From assembly GCA_017631275.1 (NCBI GenBank), contig JAGBTQ010000016.1, forward strand, positions 1-64,000: a DNA stretch of 64,000 nt, in the 5' to 3' direction. The notes under the pieces were generated by a model, which saw only the letters and a program-made list of their open reading frames with translations, made no database searches and was not told where the DNA came from. The translations under genes and the position numbers were made by a program. Within the stretch, counting starts at the first letter, position 1. Every line of letters begins with the position of its first letter. Positions 19,214 to 28,009 of this stretch are shown here, in pieces. Origin of the DNA: Alistipes sp. (GTDB lineage Bacteria; Bacteroidota; Bacteroidia; Bacteroidales; Rikenellaceae).

Positions 19214-19846
19214 TTACTCAACGTAGTAAGCCTTGGTTGCATCACGCTCTGGTGCAGTAGGAATATCACCCTCGGGATAGCCAAAGGCGATGGCCATAAG
19301 CAATTTGTAGTCCTCAGGGAGTTGCAAACGCTCGTAGTAGGGCTTAGCCTCCTCCGACATCATCACAGGAATAACACTACCCAAGCAGCATGAGCCGATA
19401 CCCATGCTCCATGCCGAGAGCATCATGTTCTGAGATAGTAGGCCGCAGTCGAACTCGCCGCTATAGCTCTCCTTAGGGCATGCGATGAATGCCACGGTAG
19501 GAGCGTTGCGGAAGAAGTTCTTGAAGTTGGGCTGCTCCTTAAGCTTAGGATTTTGCTTTACGGCAATCTCCGTAACACCATTGATAAATTCGGGAGCGTC
19601 GACAACACGCACCGCCCATGTCTGCTTATTCATGGCATTAGGGGCGTAGATGCCACACTCGATAACACGTGCCATCTGCTCGCGATTAACAGCCTCAGGC
19701 TTGTAGTCACGAATAGAGCGACGAGTCATTATGTTCTCCATAACCATCTTATCCTTTGACTTTTCCACAGTTACGTTTGTTGTTTCGTCAATGTTTACAC
19801 AGCCGACAACCAAAGCGGCAAGCGTACAAAATAATACTCTTTTCAT
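19214..19846 (-). CDS. Nitroreductase family lipoprotein
   Basis: 210 residues. The N-terminus is a lipoprotein signal with lipobox ALVVGC and Cys16. The nitroreductase domain starts near residue 38 with MTRRSIRDYKPEAV, the FMN-binding pattern, and continues with YAPNAMNKQTWAVRVV and GSCCLGSVIP. These proteins bind FMN and reduce nitro or quinone-type substrates with NAD(P)H, normally in the cytoplasm; here the signal implies export and membrane attachment, where the electron donor is unclear. It starts three bases after hutI ends, so it is transcribed with histidine degradation. Its link to that pathway is unknown. Confidence 0.85.
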   Translation of the reverse strand: MKRVLFCTLAALVVGCVNIDETTNVTVEKSKDKMVMENIMTRRSIRDYKPEAVNREQMARVIECGIYAPNAMNKQTWAVRVVDAPEFINGVTEIAVKQNPKLKEQPNFKNFFRNAPTVAFIACPKESYSGEFDCGLLSQNMMLSAWSMGIGSCCLGSVIPVMMSEEAKPYYERLQLPEDYKLLMAIAFGYPEGDIPTAPERDATKAYYVE

Positions 19847-19849
19847 AGC

Positions 19850-21088
19850 TTACTTAATTACTGCTCCCTTGAGCACAACCTTGCGAATTACTGGGGTCTG
19901 ATGAGCATATGGGAGGTATGCCAAAGAGGGTAGTGGCTTAGTGAGGTAGAAGTTAGCCACCTTGCCACGTGTGATAGAGCCATAATCCTTGCTTTCACCC
20001 ATCGCTGCTGCCGAGTTGAGTGTAGCGGCATTGAGGGCCTCCGCAGGGGTCATCTTCATCTTGATAGAGCCGAGCGACACTACAAAGCGCATGTTGCCCG
20101 AAGGCGCTGTGCCAGGGTTGAAGTCCGAGGCGAGAGCCACTGCCAAGCCTGCATCAATCATCTTGCGTGCTGGAGGGTAGCTAATACCAAGGAAGAAGGC
20201 GCAGCCAGGTAGCATCGTAGGCATTGTGTCTGTGCCACGAAGTGCCTCAATCTGCTCATCGCCCATGCTCTCGAGGTGATCAACGCTGAGGGCATTGTGC
20301 TCAACGCCAACCTCTACGCCACCCGAAATGGCGAGCTCGTTGGCATGAATCTTAGCACGCAAGCCATACTTAGCACCCACCTCCATGATTTTTGCGGTCT
20401 CCTCCACGGTGAAGAAGCCACGGTCGCAGAACACATCGACAAAGTCGGCGAGGTTCTCCTTAGCCACAGCAGGAATCATGTCACGGCACACGTGCTCGAC
20501 GTACTCTGCCTGGCGACCCTTGTAGGCACGACCAACGGCGTGTGCACCGAGGAACGTAGCACGTACCTCGATGGGGGCACTCTCGCGAATACGCTTGATG
20601 ACGCGCAATATCTTGAGCTCGTCCTCGAGCGTTAGTCCATAGCCCGACTTAATCTCAACAAGACCGGTACCCATAGCCACAATCTCGTCGATGCGCTCCA
20701 TAGCCTGACGGTATAGCTCATCTTCTGAGGTGTCGTGAAGCCTATCTGCCGAGTTGAGGATGCCACCACCACGCTTTGCTATCTCCTCATACGACAAGCC
20801 ATTGATCTTGTCGAGGAACTCCTGCTCACGGCTGCCAGCATATACAATGTGGGTGTGTGAGTCGCAGAACGAGGGGAAGAGCCAGCCACCCTCAGCATCG
20901 AGAACCTCGCAGTTCTCGATGTGGGGTAGAGTATCCATTGTGCCGTAGTCCTTGATACGCTCGCCGTCGGTAAGTAGCCATGCATTCTCAAGCATGCCAA
21001 TCTCAGCCATAGCCTTGCCCTCGACCTTTAGGCGACCGCTCTCGTCAATGCCTACGAGCGTTCCGATATTTTTAACGAGTAAGCTCAT
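19850..21088 (-). CDS. hutI: Imidazolonepropionase
   Basis: 412 residues of the amidohydrolase fold. The metal-binding HTH is in FCDSHTHIVYAG near residue 75. Substrate motifs KSGYGL, FLGAHAVG and KIHANEL (third metal His) follow, then ASDFNPGTAPS with the metal Asp. It hydrolyses 4-imidazolone-5-propionate to N-formimino-L-glutamate, the third step of histidine breakdown in the cytoplasm. The start overlaps the end of hutH by 17 bases. Confidence 0.96.
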   Translation of the reverse strand: MSLLVKNIGTLVGIDESGRLKVEGKAMAEIGMLENAWLLTDGERIKDYGTMDTLPHIENCEVLDAEGGWLFPSFCDSHTHIVYAGSREQEFLDKINGLSYEEIAKRGGGILNSADRLHDTSEDELYRQAMERIDEIVAMGTGLVEIKSGYGLTLEDELKILRVIKRIRESAPIEVRATFLGAHAVGRAYKGRQAEYVEHVCRDMIPAVAKENLADFVDVFCDRGFFTVEETAKIMEVGAKYGLRAKIHANELAISGGVEVGVEHNALSVDHLESMGDEQIEALRGTDTMPTMLPGCAFFLGISYPPARKMIDAGLAVALASDFNPGTAPSGNMRFVVSLGSIKMKMTPAEALNAATLNSAAAMGESKDYGSITRGKVANFYLTKPLPSLAYLPYAHQTPVIRKVVLKGAVIK

Positions 21089-22571
21089 AGTCGTTAAGGA
21101 ATGTTACAGATGTTGCAATGTGAGGATACATCACCGTGTCGTTGTCCACAAATGGAACAACCTTGCGGTATGCCTCGAACATAGCCTCTACGCTTGCTGA
21201 TGAACTAAGTGATGTCATCTTGTGGCGGAACTCAAGCGCCTGTGCCGAGTTCATAAGCTCGATAGCCAACACACGCTCAGTGTTCTTAACCACCTTCCAG
21301 AGCTTTGTTGCAGCGTTAGAACCCATGCTCACGTGGTCCTCCTGACCCTGCGACGATGGGATAGAGTCGCATGATGCTGGCCAGCACAAGCCCTTAGACT
21401 GGCTAACGATAGATGCCGCAGTATACTGTGGAATCATGAAGCCTGAGTTAAGGCCTGGGTTGGCAACGAGGAAGTTAGGAAGGTTGCGAGTACCAGAGAT
21501 AAGCTTGTAGGTACGACGCTCCGAGATGTTGCCAAGCTCAGCTACGGCAATAGCCAAGAAGTCCATAGCTACGGCGATAGGCTGACCGTGGAAGTTACCT
21601 GCTGAGATTACCTCGTCGGTGTCAGGGAATACTGTTGGGTTGTCGGTAGCCGAGTTGATCTCAGTCTCGAGCACCGATGCTACATAGGCGATAGTATCCT
21701 TCGATGCGCCGTGTACCTGAGGTATGCAGCGGAATGAGTATGGATCCTGAACATGCTGCTTAGGCTGCTTGCCAATCTCCGAGCCCGCCAAAATCTCGCG
21801 GAATGCACGAGCAGTCTCAATCTGACCGTTGTGAGGACGAATGGCGTGTACGTTGTGCTCGAAAGGCTCCATGCGACCATCGAATGCGTCCAACGACATT
21901 GCTCCGATGTGGTCAGCCCAACGGCTGAGGCGCTGAGCGTTGATAAGCGAGTAGACGCCATATGCCGACATAAACTGAGTACCGTTCAAGAGCGCAAGAC
22001 CCTCCTTTGAGCAGAGTGTGATAGGCTCCCAGCCCATCTTTGCCATCATCTCGCTGCCCTCGACAACCTCGCCGTCGATCTCCACATGGCCCAAGCCGAG
22101 GAGTGGTAGGCACATATGCGCCAAAGGCGAGAGGTCGCCTGAAGCACCCAACGAGCCCTGCTCATATACCACAGGAATGATGTTGTTGTTGAACATATCC
22201 ACGAGGCGCTCAACAGTGATTAACTGCACGCCCGAGTGTCCGTATGACAACGACTGCACCTTGAGAAGGAGCATGAGGCGAGCAATCTCCGATGGAACAC
22301 GCTCTCCTGTGCCACATGCGTGCGACATCATAAGGTTCTTCTGGAGCTGTGATAGACCCTCCTCCTCTACCGAGATGTTGCACAACGAGCCGAAGCCTGT
22401 TGTTACACCATAGATAGGACGACCTACGGTCTTGGTCTTCTGGTCGAGATACTCACGGCACTTGTTGATGCGTGCCTTAGCATCGTCGCTAAGAGCAAGT
22501 TTGTAGCCCTTAGTCAAAATCTCCTCTACACGAGCGATAGTTAGACGCTCTGCGCTAATATAATGAATCAT
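21072..22571 (-). CDS. hutH: Histidine ammonia-lyase
   Basis: 499 residues. The Ala-Ser-Gly triad that cyclises to the MIO electrophile is in GSLGASGDLSPLAHM near residue 140. The family also shows YGVTTGFG near residue 53, NFHGQPIAVAMDF and the QYTAASIVSQSK block. It converts histidine to urocanate plus ammonia, the first step of the pathway. Length is typical. Eleven bases downstream of hutU and overlapping hutI. Confidence 0.97.
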   Translation of the reverse strand: MIHYISAERLTIARVEEILTKGYKLALSDDAKARINKCREYLDQKTKTVGRPIYGVTTGFGSLCNISVEEEGLSQLQKNLMMSHACGTGERVPSEIARLMLLLKVQSLSYGHSGVQLITVERLVDMFNNNIIPVVYEQGSLGASGDLSPLAHMCLPLLGLGHVEIDGEVVEGSEMMAKMGWEPITLCSKEGLALLNGTQFMSAYGVYSLINAQRLSRWADHIGAMSLDAFDGRMEPFEHNVHAIRPHNGQIETARAFREILAGSEIGKQPKQHVQDPYSFRCIPQVHGASKDTIAYVASVLETEINSATDNPTVFPDTDEVISAGNFHGQPIAVAMDFLAIAVAELGNISERRTYKLISGTRNLPNFLVANPGLNSGFMIPQYTAASIVSQSKGLCWPASCDSIPSSQGQEDHVSMGSNAATKLWKVVKNTERVLAIELMNSAQALEFRHKMTSLSSSASVEAMFEAYRKVVPFVDNDTVMYPHIATSVTFLNDYELTR

Positions 22572-22581
22572 AATGCGTTAC

Positions 22582-24597
22582 TTATTTATTCTCGTTATAC
22601 ACCTTGTTGATAAGCTCCATGTCGGCAAGGTTTGGAAGTGTAACCTTGAGCAGTGGAGTGCGCTCCATCTGGCGCTTGATGGCGAACATAGCGCCCTCGT
22701 TGCGTGCCCAGCTACGACGTGCGATACCGTTGTTTACGTCCCAGAGCAACATCTCCTCGATGTGGCGTGCCGAGTCCTCCGAGCCGTCGATAACCATACC
22801 GAAGCCACCGTTCATAACCTCGCCCCAGCCTACGCCACCACCGTTGTGGATAGATACCCACGTAGCGCCACGGAACGAGTCGCCGATGACATTGTGAACA
22901 GCCATGTCGGCGCAGAACTGCGAGCCGTCGTAGATGTTCGAAGTCTCACGGTATGGTGAGTCGGTACCCGATACGTCGTGGTGGTCACGACCAAGAACAA
23001 CGGGTGCAGAGAGCTCGCCACGCTTGATAGCCTCGTTAAATGCCAAGGCGATGCGTGTACGACCCTCAGAGTCTGCGTAGAGGATACGAGCCTGTGAGCC
23101 TACAACAAGCTTATTCTGCTTAGCCTCACGAATCCAGTGGAGGTTGTCCTCCATCTGGCCCTGAATCTCTTGTGGCGACTCCTTGAGCATCTCCTCCAAC
23201 ACCTCAGCTGCAATGCGGTCGGTGATTTCGAGATCCTCCTCCTTGCCTGATGTACATACCCAGCGGAAAGGACCGAAGCCGTAGTCGAAGAACATAGGAC
23301 CCATGATGTCCTGAACGTATGATGGGTAGCGGAACTTGCCGTCCTCGTTTAGGATATCGGCACCAGCACGTGATGACTCCAAAAGGAAGGCGTTGCCATA
23401 GTCGAAGAAGTACATACCGCGTGCTGTGAGCTTGTTTACGGCTGCCACATGGCGACGCAACGACTCGCGTACGCACTCGTGGAAGCGCTCAGGCTCCTCA
23501 GCCATCATGCGGTTAGACTCCTCGTAAGAGTAACCAACAGGGTAGTAGCCACCAGCCCATGGGTTGTGCAGCGATGTCTGGTCTGAGCCAAGGTCAACGT
23601 TGATATCCTCCTCAGCCAAACGCTCCCAGAGGTCAACAACGTTACCTACGTATGCAAACGAGATAACCTCCTTGTTCTCTACTGCCTGCTTCACGCGTGG
23701 CATAAGCTCGTCGAGTGATGAGTACAACTCATCAACCCAGCCCTGCTTGTGACGCTTCTCGGCAGCAGCGATGTTCACCTCGGCAGTGATGCTTACAACA
23801 CCCGAGATGTTACCAGCCTTAGGCTGTGCGCCCGACATGCCACCAAGACCTGCTGTCACGAACAACATACCACGCAAATCCTTCTGACCTGGCTTTAGGC
23901 GCTTGCGGGCAGCATTCATCACGGTGATAGTTGTGCCATGCACGATACCCTGAGGGCCAATGTACATGTACGAACCTGCTGTCATCTGACCATACTGCGA
24001 CACGCCCATAGCGTTGAAGCGCTCCCAGTCGTCCTGCGACGAGTGGTTAGGGATAACCATACCGTTAGTAACAATCACACGTGGCGCATCCTTGTGCGAT
24101 GGGAACAAACCGAGTGGGTGACCAGAGTACATTACAAGGGTCTGCTCGTCGGTCATCTCAGCCAAATACTTCATAGCCAAGCGATACTGAGCCCAGTTCT
24201 GGAACACGGCGCCATTACCACCATAGGTGATAAGCTCGTGTGGGTGCTGCGCTACGGCCTTGTCGAGGTTGTTCTGAATCATGAGCATGATGGCTGCTGC
24301 CTGACGTGAGCGTGCAGGGTAGTCATCAATCGAGCGAGCATACATCTCGTAGTCGGGACGTAGGCGGTACATATAAATACGGCCATAGGTCTTGAGCTCC
24401 TCCAAAAACTCGGGAGCAAGCTCGGCGTGGTGCTTCTCGGGGAAGTAACGCAAGGCATTTGCCAAGGCTAACTTCTTCTCCTCGTCGGTGAGAATATCCT
24501 TTCGCTTTGGGGCGTGGTTGGCGTTGGGGTCGTAAGCCTTAGGTGCAGGCAACACATCAGGAATACCTGCGAGTATATCTTTCTGAAAATCTGTCAT
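22582..24597 (-). CDS. hutU: Urocanate hydratase
   Basis: 671 residues, longer than the roughly 555-residue enzymes of Pseudomonas and Bacillus but usual for Bacteroidetes. Recognisable urocanase blocks are YGGNGAVFQNWAQY, MYSGHPLGLFPS, VSQYGQMTAGSYMYIGPQGI, LFVTAGLGGMSGAQPKA (NAD-binding region), DQTSLHNPWAGGYYP and SIHNGGGVGWGEVMNGGFG. It hydrates urocanate to imidazolonepropionate using tightly bound NAD. A 130-base spacer with inverted repeats separates it from ftcD. Confidence 0.97.
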   Translation of the reverse strand: MTDFQKDILAGIPDVLPAPKAYDPNANHAPKRKDILTDEEKKLALANALRYFPEKHHAELAPEFLEELKTYGRIYMYRLRPDYEMYARSIDDYPARSRQAAAIMLMIQNNLDKAVAQHPHELITYGGNGAVFQNWAQYRLAMKYLAEMTDEQTLVMYSGHPLGLFPSHKDAPRVIVTNGMVIPNHSSQDDWERFNAMGVSQYGQMTAGSYMYIGPQGIVHGTTITVMNAARKRLKPGQKDLRGMLFVTAGLGGMSGAQPKAGNISGVVSITAEVNIAAAEKRHKQGWVDELYSSLDELMPRVKQAVENKEVISFAYVGNVVDLWERLAEEDINVDLGSDQTSLHNPWAGGYYPVGYSYEESNRMMAEEPERFHECVRESLRRHVAAVNKLTARGMYFFDYGNAFLLESSRAGADILNEDGKFRYPSYVQDIMGPMFFDYGFGPFRWVCTSGKEEDLEITDRIAAEVLEEMLKESPQEIQGQMEDNLHWIREAKQNKLVVGSQARILYADSEGRTRIALAFNEAIKRGELSAPVVLGRDHHDVSGTDSPYRETSNIYDGSQFCADMAVHNVIGDSFRGATWVSIHNGGGVGWGEVMNGGFGMVIDGSEDSARHIEEMLLWDVNNGIARRSWARNEGAMFAIKRQMERTPLLKVTLPNLADMELINKVYNENK

Positions 24598-24727
24598 AAT
24601 AATCTTAGGTTTAAGGTGAAAGGTGAGAAGTGAAAGGTGAAAAGTATGGTGTGCTTCGCACAGGATTTATAAACATGCGCCGCAGGCACATAACTTTTCA
24701 CTTTCCCCCTTTCAGTTTTCACTTAGT
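24598..24727. repeat. ftcD-hutU spacer with nested inverted repeats
   Basis: GTGAAAAGT (24637-24645) pairs with ACTTTTCAC (24693-24701). Within it is the small hairpin TGTGC-TTC-GCACA near 24650-24662. The left flank is built from imperfect copies of AAGGTGAA / AAGTGAA. The spacer is noncoding and lies inside the hut operon, so a role in mRNA processing or partial termination is possible. Confidence 0.6.
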
Positions 24728-26434
24728 TTACTGAATCTTTGACTCGACAACTGCCAAGATCTCAGCCTCAGCCCTCTGTGCTGCTGCCTGAATCTCCTCA
24801 GCCTCCTTAACCAAAGCATCAGCCATGGCACGATCCTTAAGGCCTGCTGCGTTGATCTTAACGTTGAGGCAAGCACCCATAACTGCTGAGCGAGCTGCCA
24901 AAGCACCTACACCAGCATCAGATACTGAGTTAGGGTTACCCTCCTCGGCCATAGCACGAACAACATCAAATGCCTTGTAGGCAGCCTTCATTGTGCGCAA
25001 AGGTACCTGAGTAGCATAGAGTGTAGCTACCTCCATAGCCTCAGCACGTGCTGCCTTCTCCTCGTCTGTAGACTTAGGCATGCCAAATACGTCCATAATC
25101 TTGTTGAATGCTGCAGTATCCTCATCAACGAGGTAGAGCAACTCGTTCATCACTGCCATGCCGTTGTCTGCCCAGTTAGAGAAGTACTCCCACTTGTCGT
25201 CCCAACCAGCCTTGTGTGATGATAGGTTAGCCACCATTGTGCCGAGGGCTGCTGCCAAAGCACCCATGTAAGCCGAGATTGAACCGCCACCAGGTGCTGG
25301 TGACTCGCTTGCAGTCTCCTCAGCAAAGCCTGTACATGTCATATCTACGAGCTTCTTGACGCCCTTCTGCTCCTCAGCCTCGAGGATATACTCAACAACC
25401 TTCTCCTCTGGGTTGAATGGCTTAAGGTTGCCAAGACCCATTGACTCGATAGCGATGCGCACGAGCTCACGCTCAGGCAAACCAGTCGAGCGGTTCTGCT
25501 TGCGGAGGAAGTGACGACCAGCATCAACCAATGCGCTCTTAGGAACAAGACCTACGATCTCAGCACCAGTAACACGCACGCCACGAGCATCAGCAGCACG
25601 GCATACCTCGTCGAAAGCTACGTGCAAAGGAGTAACAGAGAGATTTGTCATGTTCATAGAGACCTGAGCGATGCCATACTCCTCGATAAACCAGCCGATA
25701 GCCTTACAAGCCTTCAATGTGCCTGGCTTCATGATGGTATTGCCATTCTCGTCCTTCATGATCTTACCTACGATAGGGTTGCCCTCACGCATAGGACGGC
25801 CCTTCTCGCGAACGTCGAAGGCAATGGCGTTAGCACGACGAGTAGATGTGGTGTTGAGGTTGTAGTTTACAGCCACGAGGAAGTCACGAGCACCAACAGC
25901 TGTAGCACCAGTCTTTGCTACACCCTCGTCGTAAGGACGTGCGCCGAAGTCTGGCTTACGCTCCTCGTCCATCATCTTCTCAGGCAATGCCTCGTACTCG
26001 CCAGCACGGCATACTGCCAAGTTCTTTCGCTCAGGCTTGAATGCTGCAGCCTCGTAGCAGTATGTAGGCACGTTAGTCTCCTCCGCGATGCGCTTTGCAA
26101 GCTCGCGTGCAAGCTCAGCACACTCCTCCAATGTGATGCCCGATACGGGGATAAGTGGGCATACGTCGCAAGCACCCATACGTGGGTGAGCGCCCTTGTG
26201 CTGACGCATGTCGATAAGCTCGGTAGCACGCTTGATGGCTGCAACAGCTGCGTCGCACACCGCCTTAGGCTCACCTACGAAGGTTACTACAGTACGGTTT
26301 GTTGCCTCGCCTGGATCAACGTCCAAGAGCTTTACGCCCTTCGAAGCCTCGATAACATCGGTAATCTGCTTAATTGTCTCCATGTTGCGACCTTCAGAGA
26401 AGTTAGGTACGCACTCAATAATTCTTTTCTGCAT
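24728..26434 (-). CDS. ftcD: Bifunctional glutamate formiminotransferase / formiminotetrahydrofolate cyclodeaminase
   Basis: 568 residues. The N-terminal transferase (about 1-330) starts RIIECVPNFSEGRN and contains MGACDVCPLIP and the folate-site region GAHPRMGA. The C-terminal cyclodeaminase (about 350-568) shows SPAPGGGSISAYMGALAAAL and GNPNSVSDAGVGA. It moves the formimino group to tetrahydrofolate and releases ammonia to give methenyl-THF plus glutamate. The two-domain form is the one known from animals and many Bacteroidetes. It replaces hutG here, so histidine feeds the one-carbon pool. Confidence 0.96.
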   Translation of the reverse strand: MQKRIIECVPNFSEGRNMETIKQITDVIEASKGVKLLDVDPGEATNRTVVTFVGEPKAVCDAAVAAIKRATELIDMRQHKGAHPRMGACDVCPLIPVSGITLEECAELARELAKRIAEETNVPTYCYEAAAFKPERKNLAVCRAGEYEALPEKMMDEERKPDFGARPYDEGVAKTGATAVGARDFLVAVNYNLNTTSTRRANAIAFDVREKGRPMREGNPIVGKIMKDENGNTIMKPGTLKACKAIGWFIEEYGIAQVSMNMTNLSVTPLHVAFDEVCRAADARGVRVTGAEIVGLVPKSALVDAGRHFLRKQNRSTGLPERELVRIAIESMGLGNLKPFNPEEKVVEYILEAEEQKGVKKLVDMTCTGFAEETASESPAPGGGSISAYMGALAAALGTMVANLSSHKAGWDDKWEYFSNWADNGMAVMNELLYLVDEDTAAFNKIMDVFGMPKSTDEEKAARAEAMEVATLYATQVPLRTMKAAYKAFDVVRAMAEEGNPNSVSDAGVGALAARSAVMGACLNVKINAAGLKDRAMADALVKEAEEIQAAAQRAEAEILAVVESKIQ

Positions 26435-26471
26435 GGTTTTTATGTTTTAGATTAATTTTGATTTTCTGAAA

Positions 26472-26771
26472 TTATAGTTCGTAATCGACATCAACACGCT
26501 CTAAGCGGCGGCTCTTGCAGTAGTCGCTAATTACTACGTGCAATGGGTTTACCTTGTAGGCCTCCATAGCCTCCCACGATGGAAAGTCGGCAGTGAGCAC
26601 CGCATCGAACGACGATGCTGTCTCCTTGAGGTTGATGCCCACCTCGGCACGCAACAAGCCATCAATCTTGCCATTGAGAGCCTCAAGACGGCTCTTCATC
26701 TCCTGAGCAATCTGCTGTGGTGTTTCCTCCAAGTCGCGACGAAACTTCCACATAACGATGTGTCGAATCAT
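26472..26771 (-). CDS. Dabb (stress-responsive alpha/beta barrel) domain protein
   Basis: 99 residues covering one complete Dabb domain: start MIRHIVMWKF, a central helix-rich part, then DFPSWEAMEAYKVNPLHVVI near residue 65. These small proteins form dimeric ferredoxin-like barrels, and their roles are mostly unknown. It is 37 bases ahead of ftcD and probably the first gene of the histidine operon. A TATATTTG box lies on the minus strand at 26813-26820. Confidence 0.8.
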   Translation of the reverse strand: MIRHIVMWKFRRDLEETPQQIAQEMKSRLEALNGKIDGLLRAEVGINLKETASSFDAVLTADFPSWEAMEAYKVNPLHVVISDYCKSRRLERVDVDYEL

Positions 26772-26812
26772 AGTAGTTCTATTTTAGGTTTTAGTTTTTG
26801 CGCATTATCATA

Positions 26813-26820
26813 CAAATATA
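26813..26820 (-). promoter_or_regulatory. Candidate -7 box of the Dabb-hut operon
   Basis: Minus-strand TATATTTG, about 42 bases ahead of the Dabb ATG. A matching -33 TTG is not seen. It lies just downstream of the terminator at 26895-26924, fitting the start of a new transcript. Confidence 0.5.
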
Positions 26821-26889
26821 GCGATTATTTTTTAAACGTAATCACCGTAGGTGATATTTTTATCAGCACCACGCCAAAAACTTTAATAA

Positions 26890-26924
26890 CAAAAGCCTCG
26901 AACAGGCGATAGCTTGTCCGAGGC
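26890..26924 (-). terminator. Terminator after the FKBP gene
   Basis: GCCTCG (26895-26900) pairs with CGAGGC (26919-26924), extended inward by ACA/TGT and GC pairs. A TTTTGTT tract follows on the minus strand. It closes the five-gene run that begins at 33370. Confidence 0.8.
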
Positions 26925-26966
26925 TTTGCTCTAAAGTGGGGCAGTGCTACCCCTATTTCTATGCTA

Positions 26967-27980
26967 TTACTTCTTGCTCTTCTTTGGGTTGAGGTCCAAA
27001 AGCTCTACCTTGAACTCGAGAGCTGAGCCAGGTACGATTAGCTCGCTACGCTGCTGGTCGCCATAAGCAAGCTCGGCAGGAATCCAAAGGGTGATCTGAC
27101 CACCAACCTTTACAAGCTGCAAGCCCTCAGTCCAACCCTTGATAACACCGTTGAGAGCGAACTCGATAGGCTCGCCACGCTGGTAGCTTGAGTCGAATAC
27201 CTCGCCTGAGCGTACCTTACCCTCGTAGTTTACAACAACAACGTCAGTATCCTTCGATGGCTTCTTGCCCTTACCCTCGCGGTCGATGCGGTAGAGAAGG
27301 CCAGACTCTGTTTTTTTCACGCCCTCCATCTGCTCAACCTCTGCGAGCCACTTCTGGCTAGCCTCGGTAGTCTCCTTAAGCTGTGCCTCGTACTCAGCAC
27401 GTGCCTTAGCCTCCATCTTCTCGCCAAATGAGTTAGACACCTGCTCCATCTCCTCCATTGTTAGGCGAAGACCCTCGTCGAGCTTCTCCTCAGACTCAAC
27501 CTTCAAGCCGTCCGCCATACCCTCGTTGAAGAAAGGCATGTTGAGCTCGATGCCAGCACCCTTGATGCCTGCTGCCATGTCGCAACCAACCAAACGAGCG
27601 ATATCCTCGCGCTTGTACTGCTCGTCGTAGAGCTGTGGAAGCTGAGGAAGAGTGTCTGTGCGGTCAGACTTAGAGTGCATAGCAGATACCTGCATATAAG
27701 GCATATACTTAGTGTACATAAACATCTGCAACTGCTGCATATCCTTCATAAACTCCTCGCTCTTAACGTCGCCATTCTTGAGGAACTCCTTGAGGTTCTC
27801 AACAACCATATCATTGTCGAGGTTAAGGTCCTTAACGCTAAAGTTGATGTTAAGACCCATGTTGGCACCAATAGTGTATGAGAGTGAGTCCATCTCGCTC
27901 TTGAACTTGCCAGCACCGCCACAAGCCATTGTTGCTACCATGCTCACAACAACAGCCAATACTACGAATGTTTTCTTCAT
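26967..27980 (-). CDS. FKBP-type peptidyl-prolyl isomerase lipoprotein
   Basis: 337 residues. A signal peptide ends in TMAC with Cys20 as probable lipidation site. Residues about 30-205 form an FKBP N-terminal dimerisation domain (SYTIGANMGLNI, MAAGIKGAGIELN, MEEMEQVSNSFGEKM). The FKBP domain fills about 225-330 (VVNYEGKVRSGEVFDSSYQRG, VIKGWTEGLQLVKVGG, IPAELAYG). It would assist folding of exported proteins at a membrane. It is 29 bases downstream of the AsmA-like gene, hence last in that transcript. Confidence 0.92.
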   Translation of the reverse strand: MKKTFVVLAVVVSMVATMACGGAGKFKSEMDSLSYTIGANMGLNINFSVKDLNLDNDMVVENLKEFLKNGDVKSEEFMKDMQQLQMFMYTKYMPYMQVSAMHSKSDRTDTLPQLPQLYDEQYKREDIARLVGCDMAAGIKGAGIELNMPFFNEGMADGLKVESEEKLDEGLRLTMEEMEQVSNSFGEKMEAKARAEYEAQLKETTEASQKWLAEVEQMEGVKKTESGLLYRIDREGKGKKPSKDTDVVVVNYEGKVRSGEVFDSSYQRGEPIEFALNGVIKGWTEGLQLVKVGGQITLWIPAELAYGDQQRSELIVPGSALEFKVELLDLNPKKSKK

Positions 27981-28009
27981 AAATGTTTAATTGTTAATGA
28001 TTTAATTAT

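Noticed and set aside
25511-26455. 314-codon plus-strand frame opposite ftcD
   Set aside because: Entirely antisense to the well-supported ftcD gene; a long shadow from codon bias.
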